Positions 1 through 5,201 of a stretch of DNA of 5,201 nucleotides are shown piece after piece. Every line of letters starts with the position of its first letter. The stretch's first letter is position 1. Under the pieces are notes generated by a model. That model worked only from the letters and a program-made list of their open reading frames with translations, did no database searches and had not been told where the DNA came from. The stretch is from NCBI GenBank assembly GCA_014379395.1, contig JACMLV010000005.1, positions 1 to 5,201 on the forward strand, in the 5' to 3' direction. Source of the stretch: Burkholderiaceae bacterium (GTDB lineage Bacteria; Pseudomonadota; Gammaproteobacteria; Burkholderiales; Burkholderiaceae_D). The position numbers were made by a program, and so were the translations under genes.

Positions 1-1152
1 GCCCCCGCCGACAAAGACCGAGGCGCGGCCGCGCACGCCGAACCGTCGGCGCACAGCGACGGCGGGCATCACGGCAAGGACGCCGACGACGCACACGAGG
101 ACGAAAAGCACGCGGACGGGGATGACAAAATCGCGCTGAGCGACGCCCAGATCAAGACCGCCGGCATCGCGATCGACACCGCCGGGCCGGCCCGCATCGG
201 CAGCGCCATCGTCCTCGCCGGCGAGGTGCGCTTCAACGAGGACCGCACCGCGCACGTGGTGCCCCGCCTCGCCGGCGTGGTCGAGAGCGTCGCCGCCGAT
301 CTCGGGCAGCAGGTCAAAAAAGGGCAGTTGCTCGCCGTCATCGCCAGCACGCAGTTGTCCGGGATGCGCAGCGAATTGCTCTCCGCCCAGAAGCGCCAGG
401 CCCTGGCGCAAGTGACCTACGAACGGGAAAAGCATCTCTGGCAAGAAAAAATCTCGGCCGAGCAGGACTATCTCCAGGCGCGGCAGAGCTTGAGCGAGGC
501 TGAAATCGCGACCCGCAACGCGCAGGAAAAGCTGTCCGCGATCGGCGCCTCAAGCGGCGCCGGCGGCGCGCTGAGCCGGTTCGAGCTGCGCGCCCCCTTC
601 GACGGCGCCATCGTCGAGAAGCACATCGCCCTGGGCGAGGCGGTCAAGGAGGACGCGAACGTGTTCACCATCTCGGACCTGTCCTCCGTGTGGGCGGAAA
701 TCATCGTGCCGGCCACGGATCTGGGCACGGTGCGCGTGGGCGCGAAGGCGACCGTCAAGGCCACTTCGATGGCCTCGGTCGCCACCGGCAAGGTGTCCTA
801 CGTCGGATCGCTGCTCGGCGAGCAAACCCGGACCGCCAAGGCGCGCGTCACGCTGGCCAACCCGGACATGGCCTGGCGGCCGGGCTTGTTCGTCAACGTC
901 GAACTGACGTCGGACGAGCGCGAGGCGCCGGTCGCCGTGCTCGCCGACGCGATCCAGACGGTGAACGACCGTCCGACGGTGTTCGTCAAGGTCGATGGCG
1001 GCTTCCTCGCGCAGGCGGTCGCCCCGGGGCGCAGCGACGGCAAGCACACCGAAATCGTCAAGGGCCTGGAGGCCGGCACCGCCTACGCCGCCGGCGGCAG
1101 TTTCGTCGTCAAGGCGGAACAGGGCAAGGGCGGCGCCGAGCATGAACATTAA
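1..1152 (+). CDS. czcB: CzcB-type periplasmic adaptor (membrane fusion) protein of a heavy-metal RND efflux system, 5' end outside the window
   Basis: Periplasmic adaptor that links the inner-membrane pump CzcA to an outer-membrane channel in a divalent-cation exporter. The frame is open from base 1, so the signal peptide and N-terminus lie upstream; 383 codons are visible. Visible order, numbered from the window start: a His/Asp-rich stretch at residues 12-42 with His at 12, 18, 23, 24, 32 and 37, probably metal-binding; first lipoyl half-motif at about 82-115 (RTAHVVPRLAGVVESV, then VKKGQLLAVI); an alpha-helical hairpin rich in Q, E and R at about 118-182 (KISAEQDYLQAR); second lipoyl half at about 194-222 (ELRAPFDGAIVEKH); beta-barrel and membrane-proximal domains to about 375 (SYVGSLLGEQTRTAKARVTL, MAWRPGLFVNV). 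It ends in a short HEH tail. These blocks match C. metallidurans CzcB as I remember it. It lies 11 bases before czcA, clearly in one operon. CusB or CnrB is less likely because the central blocks follow CzcB closely. Confidence 0.94.
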   Translation, partial: APADKDRGAAAHAEPSAHSDGGHHGKDADDAHEDEKHADGDDKIALSDAQIKTAGIAIDTAGPARIGSAIVLAGEVRFNEDRTAHVVPRLAGVVESVAADLGQQVKKGQLLAVIASTQLSGMRSELLSAQKRQALAQVTYEREKHLWQEKISAEQDYLQARQSLSEAEIATRNAQEKLSAIGASSGAGGALSRFELRAPFDGAIVEKHIALGEAVKEDANVFTISDLSSVWAEIIVPATDLGTVRVGAKATVKATSMASVATGKVSYVGSLLGEQTRTAKARVTLANPDMAWRPGLFVNVELTSDEREAPVAVLADAIQTVNDRPTVFVKVDGGFLAQAVAPGRSDGKHTEIVKGLEAGTAYAAGGSFVVKAEQGKGGAEHEH

Positions 1153-1157
1153 GGAGG
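1151..1157 (+). promoter_or_regulatory. Strong Shine-Dalgarno site of czcA
   Basis: AAGGAGG starts inside the TAA stop codon of czcB and sits 6 bases before the czcA ATG. It is close to a perfect anti-16S match at near-optimal spacing. It fixes the czcA start and suggests that translation of the pump is coupled to translation of the adaptor. Confidence 0.85.
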
Positions 1158-1163
1158 AATCGC

Positions 1164-4100
1164 ATGTTTGAACGACTCATCCGCTTTTCCATCGGGCACC
1201 GATGGCTGGTCATGCTGGCCGTGTTCGCCATGGCGGGGATCGGCGCCTTCAGCTACCAGAAGCTGCCGATCGACGCCGTGCCGGACATCACCAACGTCCA
1301 GGTCCAGATCAACACGGCCGCGGCCGGCTATTCGCCCCTGGAAATGGAGCAGCGCGTCACCTTCCCGATCGAAACCGTGATGGCCGGCCTGCCGAACCTG
1401 GAGCAGACGCGCTCCCTGTCGCGCTACGGCCTGTCGCAGATCACCGTCATCTTCAAGGACGGCACCGACATCTACTTCGCGCGCCAGCTGGTCAACCAGC
1501 GCATACAGGAGGCGAAGGAACGGCTGCCGGCCGGCGTCGCGCCGATGATGGGGCCGATCTCGACCGGGCTGGGCGAGATTTACCTGTGGACGGTCGAGGC
1601 CGAACCGGGCGCCCGGAAGCCGGACGGCGCGCCCTACACGCCGACCGACCTGCGTGAAATCCAGGACTGGATCATCAAGCCCCAGCTGCGCAACGTGGCG
1701 GGGGTGACCGAGATCAACTCCATCGGCGGCTACGCGAAGGAATACCACGTCACGCCGAATCCGAGCAAGCTGGCCTCGTACAGCCTGACGCTGCAAGACG
1801 TCGTCGCGGCCATCGACCGCAACAACGACAACGTCGGCGCCGGCTATATCGAGCGGCGCGGCGAGCAATTCCTGGTGCGCGCGCCGGGCCAGGTGCGGTC
1901 GCTCGACGACATCCGCAATGTCATCCTCAGCAACGTCCAGGGCGTGCCGATACGGATGCGCGACGTGGCCGAGGTCGGGATCGGGCGCGAGCTGCGCACC
2001 GGCGCGGCGACCGACAACGGGCGCGAAGTGGTGCTCGGCACCGTTTTCATGCTGATCGGCCAGAACAGCCGCGTCGTCTCGCAGGCGGTCGACAAGAAGA
2101 TGGCGGACATCAACCGCACCCTGCCCGCCGGCGTGCGCGCGCTCACCGTCTACGACCGCACGGTGCTGGTCGACAAGGCCATCGGCACGGTCAAGAAGAA
2201 CCTGCTGGAGGGCGCGGTGCTGGTCATCGCCGTCCTGTTCCTGTTTCTCGGCAATATCCGCGCCGCCCTCATCACGGCGATGGTGATTCCCCTGTCGATG
2301 CTGTTCACCTTCACCGGCATGGTGGCGTACAAGGTCAGCGCCAACCTGATGAGCCTGGGCGCGCTCGACTTCGGCATCATCGTCGATGGCGCGGTGGTGA
2401 TCGTGGAAAATTGCGTGCGGCGCCTGGCCCACGCGCAGGGACAGCGCCAGCGGCCCTTGACGCGCGGCGAGCGCTTCCACGAGGTGTTCGCCGCCGCCCG
2501 GGAGGCGCGCCGGCCACTGCTGTTCGGCCAGCTCATCATCATGATCGTCTACATCCCGATCTTCGCGCTCACCGGCGTCGAGGGCAAGATGTTCCATCCG
2601 ATGGCCTTCACGGTCGTCGCCGCCCTGATCGGCGCGATGATCCTGTCGCTGACCTTCACTCCGGCGGCGGTGGCCCTGTTCATCGGCGCGCGCGTCGCCG
2701 AGCAGGAGAACCGGCTGATGGGCTGCGCCAAACGGCTCTACCAACCGCTGCTGGCGAGGGTGATGGCGAACGGGGCCGTTGTGTTGACCATCGCCGCCGT
2801 GCTGGTCGTCCTGTCGGGCGCGCTGGCCACCCGCATGGGCAGCGAGTTCGTCCCCAGCCTGGACGAAGGCGACTTCGCGATCCAGGCCTTGCGCATCCCC
2901 GGCACCAGCCTGAGCCAGTCGCTCGACATGCAGAAACAGCTCGAAAGCGGCCTGAAGGCGAAGTTCCCCGAGATCGAGCGCATCTTCGCCCGCACCGGCA
3001 CCGCCGAAATCGCCTCCGACCCGATGCCGCCCAACATCTCCGACGGCTACGTCATGCTCAAGCCGGAGCGCCAATGGCCGGCGCCGAGGAAAACCCGAGA
3101 CCAGCTGCTGGCGGCGATCCAGGCCGAGGCGGCCAAGTATCCCGGCAACAGCTACGAGTTCTCGCAACCGATCCAGCTGCGCTTCAACGAGCTGATCTCG
3201 GGCGTGCGCAGCGACGTCGCGGTCAAGGTCTTCGGCGACGACATGGACGTGCTCAACGACACGGCGGCCGGGATCGCCGCCGTCCTCGGCCGGGTCGCCG
3301 GCGCCGCCGAGGTGAAGGTCGAACAGACCACCGGCCTGCCGATGCTGACGGTGAACATCGACCGCGACAAGACGGCGCGCTACGGCTTGAACGTGGGCGA
3401 CGTGCAGGAGGCCCTCGCCATCGCGACGGGCGGGCGCCACGCCGGCACGATGTTCGAGGGCGACCGGCGTTTCGACATCATCGTCCGCCTGCCCGAGCAA
3501 CTGCGCACCGACCTGGAAGCCTTGCAACGCCTGCCGATCGCGCTGCCGCCGGGGCCGGGCGGGCGCTCCGGCGCGACCAGTTATATTCCGCTGGCGGAGG
3601 TGGCGACCCTCGATTTCGCCCCCGGGCCGAACCAGATCAGCCGGGAGGACGGCAAGCGGCGCGTCGTGGTCAGCGCCAATGTGCGCGGCCGCGACATCGG
3701 CAGTTTCGTGCCGGAGGCCGAGCGCCTGATTCGGGCGGAGGTGAAGATGCCGCCCGGCTATTGGACCAGCTGGGGCGGCACGTTCGAGCAGCTGCAGTCG
3801 GCGACGCGGCGCTTGCAATTGGTGGTGCCGCTCGCCCTGTTCCTGGTGTTCACCCTGCTGTTCGTGATGTTCAACAACGTCAAGGACGGCTTGCTGGTCT
3901 TCACCGGCATCCCGTTCGCGCTGACCGGCGGCATCGTCGCGCTGTGGCTGCGGGACATCCCGATGTCAATCTCGGCGGCGGTCGGCTTCATCGCCCTGTC
4001 CGGCGTCGCGGTGCTGAACGGGCTGGTGATGGTGTCGTTCATCCGCACCCTGCGCGAGCAAGGCATGCGTCTGGACGAAGCGATCGACACCGGCGCGCTG

Positions 4101-4346
4101 ACGCGCCTGCGCCCGGTCTTGATGACCGCGCTGGTCGCCTCGCTCGGCTTCATTCCGATGGCCATCGCGACCGGCACCGGGGCCGAGGTCCAGCGTCCGT
4201 TGGCGACGGTGGTGATCGGCGGAATCATCTCCTCGACCATATTGACGCTGCTGGTGCTGCCCTTGCTGTACCGGCTGGCGCATGGCAAGGATGGCGAAGA
4301 GGAAGAATCGCCGGGAATGGATGAGGAGGCTTTCGAGCGCGCTTAA
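1164..4346 (+). CDS. czcA: CzcA-type heavy-metal efflux RND pump (HME-RND), complete
   Basis: Inner-membrane proton/cation antiporter that exports divalent metal ions (Co, Zn, Cd in the type member) as the motor of a CzcCBA complex. The 1060 aa compare with about 1063 for C. metallidurans CzcA. Layout: TM1 about 12-31; first periplasmic loop to about 345; TM2-TM6 about 347-505, including TM2 from 347 and TM5 from 452; TM7 about 537-556; second periplasmic loop to about 880; TM8 about 884-904, TM9 910-930, TM10 936-960, TM11 984-1004, TM12 1013-1037; a short acidic cytoplasmic tail (GEEEESPGMDEEAF). TM4 carries DFGIIVDGAVVIVEN with Asp402, Asp408 and Glu415, the proton-relay residues established for CzcA, at identical numbering. 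This motif indicates a divalent-cation pump, unlike the Cu/Ag pump CusA (AxGAMVDAAIVMIEN type). Other near-identical blocks are LPIDAVPDITNVQVQ, DPMPPNISDGYVMLKP and FNELISGVRSDVAVK. The ATG is set by the strong ribosome-binding site. Metal preference within Co/Zn/Cd/Ni is inferred from resemblance. Confidence 0.97.
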   Translation: MFERLIRFSIGHRWLVMLAVFAMAGIGAFSYQKLPIDAVPDITNVQVQINTAAAGYSPLEMEQRVTFPIETVMAGLPNLEQTRSLSRYGLSQITVIFKDGTDIYFARQLVNQRIQEAKERLPAGVAPMMGPISTGLGEIYLWTVEAEPGARKPDGAPYTPTDLREIQDWIIKPQLRNVAGVTEINSIGGYAKEYHVTPNPSKLASYSLTLQDVVAAIDRNNDNVGAGYIERRGEQFLVRAPGQVRSLDDIRNVILSNVQGVPIRMRDVAEVGIGRELRTGAATDNGREVVLGTVFMLIGQNSRVVSQAVDKKMADINRTLPAGVRALTVYDRTVLVDKAIGTVKKNLLEGAVLVIAVLFLFLGNIRAALITAMVIPLSMLFTFTGMVAYKVSANLMSLGALDFGIIVDGAVVIVENCVRRLAHAQGQRQRPLTRGERFHEVFAAAREARRPLLFGQLIIMIVYIPIFALTGVEGKMFHPMAFTVVAALIGAMILSLTFTPAAVALFIGARVAEQENRLMGCAKRLYQPLLARVMANGAVVLTIAAVLVVLSGALATRMGSEFVPSLDEGDFAIQALRIPGTSLSQSLDMQKQLESGLKAKFPEIERIFARTGTAEIASDPMPPNISDGYVMLKPERQWPAPRKTRDQLLAAIQAEAAKYPGNSYEFSQPIQLRFNELISGVRSDVAVKVFGDDMDVLNDTAAGIAAVLGRVAGAAEVKVEQTTGLPMLTVNIDRDKTARYGLNVGDVQEALAIATGGRHAGTMFEGDRRFDIIVRLPEQLRTDLEALQRLPIALPPGPGGRSGATSYIPLAEVATLDFAPGPNQISREDGKRRVVVSANVRGRDIGSFVPEAERLIRAEVKMPPGYWTSWGGTFEQLQSATRRLQLVVPLALFLVFTLLFVMFNNVKDGLLVFTGIPFALTGGIVALWLRDIPMSISAAVGFIALSGVAVLNGLVMVSFIRTLREQGMRLDEAIDTGALTRLRPVLMTALVASLGFIPMAIATGTGAEVQRPLATVVIGGIISSTILTLLVLPLLYRLAHGKDGEEEESPGMDEEAFERA

Positions 4347-4567
4347 TGTGGATCGTCCGCCGGCTCGCTCAACACGGCGGCGTCTTGCGGCGCGTCGCGG
4401 GTCGCTGCCGACCGTCGGGCGAGCCGGTTCGCCTCCGTCAGCGCCGTTTCAACCAGGAAGTGCTTCAAGGTCATGCCGCGCAGGTCTGCCGCCTCTTGCA
4501 GCCTGTGCACCAAGGCAGCGGAAATTTGCAACGTGATTCGCGCCCTTTCCCTCGCCATGTTTTTCAT
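4343..4567 (-). CDS. Small ribbon-helix-helix protein resembling DUF1778/TacA antitoxins, no adjacent toxin
   Basis: A 74-aa basic/amphipathic protein, probably a DNA-binding repressor. Residues 9-15 (ARITLQI) fit the ribbon-helix-helix beta strand, 16-31 (SAALVHRLQEAADLRG) helix A, and 33-48 (TLKHFLVETALTEANR) helix B; the pattern RITLxI...L..A..LRGMTL..FLVE.AL resembles DUF1778 (TacA) antitoxins. The C-terminal third (from about 50) is polar and low in structure and ends AVLSEPADDPH; the usual toxin-binding tail of DUF1778, often LSxRDW followed by a Pro-rich end, is not seen beyond a possible VLSE. I chose the ATG at 4567 because GGAG lies 6 bases before it (4577-4574); the in-frame ATG at 4588 (81 aa) has no such site. 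The 3' end overlaps czcA by 4 bases on the opposite strand. No GNAT acetyltransferase toxin lies on either side in the window. A plain orphan Arc-like repressor is the alternative. Confidence 0.72.
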   Translation of the reverse strand: MKNMARERARITLQISAALVHRLQEAADLRGMTLKHFLVETALTEANRLARRSAATRDAPQDAAVLSEPADDPH

Positions 4568-4589
4568 CGACAACTCCGCGCTCGCCATG

Positions 4590-4638
4590 CGGAAAAGAAA
4601 TTTTTATTCTTTATAATCATACACTTATATTCGATTCG
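4590..4638 (-). promoter_or_regulatory. AT-rich patch with probable minus-strand promoter and possible operator upstream of the ribbon-helix-helix gene
   Basis: This stretch is far richer in A and T than anything else in the window. Read on the minus strand it contains TATGAT (4621-4616), five of six bases of the -10 consensus, and directly after it TATAAA (4615-4610). No good -35 is present at 16-18 bases; TTCCGC (4643-4638) is the nearest and is weak. A transcript from TATGAT would have a leader of about 42 bases to the ATG at 4567. An imperfect palindrome TATAA-N8-TTATA (4612-4629) overlaps the -10 elements and could be an autoregulatory operator. Site assignment is inferred from position and base composition. 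Confidence 0.35.
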
Positions 4639-4793
4639 CGGAAGCCGGCGCCGCAAACGAGTCGGGCGCCGCTCAGCCCTGTCCGATCAGCCGCAGGAAA
4701 TTGCCGCCCATGATCAGGGCCTGGTCGCGCCCGGGCAGGCCCAGCAGACGGATTTTCTCCAGCTCCAGCGCCGGATGCAGCCACGGCCCGTCC

Positions 4794-4832
4794 GCCTCCA
4801 AAGCTACGTCCGCCTCCGCCGCGTCGGCCTCC
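4794..4832 (-). repeat. Three copies of a GGAGGC(C/G)GACG motif
   Basis: On the minus strand GGAGGCCGACG starts at 4832, GGAGGCGGACG at 4817 and again at 4799, spaced 15 and 18 bases. In the frame ending at 4673 they encode three Glu-Ala-Asp units (EAD-AA-EAD-VAL-EAD). The in-frame spacing supports that this frame is or was translated. Confidence 0.6.
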
Positions 4833-4866
4833 GTGCCCGCCAAATCCGCGCTCGCCTTCCAGCACG

Positions 4867-4920
4867 CCCTCGTCTTCACATTCCAGCTCCTGGCCCCATT
4901 CCTGCTTTTGCCCCCATTCC
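4867..4920 (-). repeat. Three imperfect 18-base tandem repeats encoding a hexapeptide repeat
   Basis: GGAATG recurs on the minus strand at 4920, 4902 and 4884, exactly 18 bases apart. Units one and two agree at 14 of 18 positions; unit three has diverged more. In the frame starting at 4979 they encode EWGQKQ, EWGQEL and ECEDEG. The period is a multiple of three, so copy-number change would not disturb the frame. Confidence 0.7.
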
Positions 4921-4975
4921 AGCTGCGCCGCACCGCCCTGTTCGGCGATGAAGGGAAGAAATTCGACCTGTTCGT

Positions 4976-5201
4976 TCATACCGCCTCCTGAAGAAGTTGT
5001 TTCAGCAGCGCCACGGCGCGCTCGATGTCGGCCGGCGCATGGTCGGCCCGCAGCAGGAAAGTCAGCGTCGGCGCGTCGCCGACGCTTTGCAGCACGGTTT
5101 CCACGCCGCCGCGCCGCAATCCCTCGTGCAGCGCGCGGCCATCGATACCCGGCCCGACTGCGCCAACGCTGTCACCGCAAAAACAATCAGCCACGCGGTC
5201 A
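4976..5201 (-). CDS. C-terminal part of a probable PLP-dependent enzyme (alpha-oxoamine synthase / aminotransferase type), 5' end outside the window
   Basis: The frame is open to the right edge, so only the last 74 residues are visible. They show GRALHEGLRRGGVETVLQS, then PTLTFLLRADH and DIERAVALLKQLL before the TGA stop. This matches the order seen at the end of fold-type-I PLP enzymes of the 8-amino-7-oxononanoate synthase / 2-amino-3-ketobutyrate CoA ligase group: an L-x-x-x-G-V/I strand, a short loop, an L-x-x-x-x-x-A-x-H strand, and a D-I-x-R-A-V helix. The PLP-binding lysine lies outside the window, so activity and substrate cannot be judged. The GTG at 5194 is an internal codon; DRV precedes the visible ADCFCGDSVG stretch in frame. 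The gene is coupled by ATGA to the next frame, so both probably form one transcript. A class-V or other aminotransferase is possible. Confidence 0.5.
   Translation of the reverse strand, partial: DRVADCFCGDSVGAVGPGIDGRALHEGLRRGGVETVLQSVGDAPTLTFLLRADHAPADIERAVALLKQLLQEAV
4984..4989 (-). promoter_or_regulatory. Shine-Dalgarno site for the reading frame starting at 4979
   Basis: AGGAGG lies within the last codons of the upstream PLP-enzyme gene, 4 bases before an ATG that overlaps that gene's TGA stop as ATGA. This is a classic translational-coupling arrangement and shows that a genuine gene starts, or once started, here. Confidence 0.75.

Larger units (their letters stand above)
4673..4979 (-). 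pseudogene. Short, apparently frameshifted gene with hexapeptide repeats and an amidohydrolase-like C-terminus
   Basis: The start is well supported: ATG at 4979 overlaps the upstream stop as ATGA and has AGGAGG 4 bases before it. The first about 44 residues (MNEQVEFLPFIAEQGG, then EWGQKQEWGQELECEDEG) look coding, with GC-ending codons. From about base 4850 this frame turns into a Gly/Arg-rich shadow and runs on to a stop at 4617 (120 aa in all), while the frame shifted by one base becomes protein-like: residues TEADAAEADVALEAD, then LHPALELEKIRLLGLP and ALIMGGNFLRLIGQG, stopping at 4673. That ending resembles the C-terminus of amidohydrolase family PF04909 (pattern I-x-G-G-N-x-x-R-L). Joining both frames gives about 102 aa, much shorter than the 280-380 aa of such enzymes, so a frameshift plus an internal deletion is my reading. 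Alternatives are a sequencing error, or a real 120-aa protein of unknown function. No function is claimed. Confidence 0.45.

Noticed and set aside
1149..3818. An 889-codon open frame on the minus strand under czcA
   Set aside because: Its product is extremely rich in Arg, His, Asp, Gln and Ala with no domain-like blocks. It is the usual antisense shadow of a GC-rich gene with GC-ending codons; the plus strand encodes a highly conserved CzcA over the same bases.
2411..4324. A 637-codon plus-strand frame inside czcA
   Set aside because: Out-of-frame Arg/Gly/Ala/Pro-rich shadow with no ribosome-binding site of note; it covers conserved CzcA membrane segments.
4360..4427. Inverted repeat CCGGCTCG ... 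CGAGCCGG just after czcA, considered as the czc terminator
   Set aside because: The arms are 52 bases apart and no T-run follows; both arms lie in coding sequence of the convergent gene.
4612..4617. Perfect TATAAT on the plus strand
   Set aside because: No -35-like sequence lies 16-18 bases upstream and no credible plus-strand gene follows; it is best explained by the AT-rich minus-strand promoter region.
4646..4671. Inverted repeat GGCGCC-N12-GGCGCC between the frameshifted gene and the ribbon-helix-helix gene, considered as a terminator
   Set aside because: The stem is only about 7 base pairs, each arm is itself palindromic, and no T-run follows on either strand.
4346..4951. A 201-codon plus-strand frame whose ATG overlaps the czcA stop as TAATG
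   Set aside because: The overlap could suggest coupling, but the product is Arg/Gln/Pro-rich throughout, AGGAGG is about 17 bases away, and the frame is antisense to better-supported minus-strand genes.

Overview
The window is GC-rich DNA with GC-ending codons. Together with a heavy-metal efflux locus very close in sequence to czcCBA of Cupriavidus metallidurans, this suggests a beta-proteobacterium, probably Burkholderiales (inferred from protein resemblance recalled from memory, not from a search).

Left part, bases 1-4346, plus strand: the end of a czc-type operon. The window opens inside czcB, the periplasmic adaptor, which carries a His/Asp-rich putative metal-binding stretch. An 11-base gap holding a near-perfect Shine-Dalgarno sequence leads to a complete czcA (1060 aa), the proton-driven inner-membrane RND pump. 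Together with an outer-membrane channel (CzcC, expected upstream and not visible) they would form a tripartite complex exporting divalent cations such as Co, Zn and Cd. No regulator or further czc gene follows czcA.

Right part, bases 4343-5201, minus strand: three unrelated-looking genes running towards czcA. First in transcription order is the C-terminal piece of a probable PLP-dependent enzyme of the alpha-oxoamine synthase/aminotransferase type, cut by the window edge. Its stop codon overlaps (ATGA) the start of a short, apparently frameshifted reading frame with small tandem repeats and an amidohydrolase-like tail. After about 105 bases, including a strikingly AT-rich patch that probably carries a promoter, comes a 74-aa ribbon-helix-helix protein resembling DUF1778/TacA antitoxins, with no toxin gene beside it. 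Its TAA stop and the TAA stop of czcA share the palindrome TTAA, so the two genes meet tail to tail with a 4-base overlap.

The metal-efflux part is ordinary, well-conserved biology. The unusual material is in the last 860 bases: a tail-to-tail junction without an intergenic terminator, an orphan and possibly shortened antitoxin-like regulator, and a decayed or rearranged gene with short repeats. I see no convincing new multi-gene system, no RNA gene, no CRISPR array and no insertion sequence.
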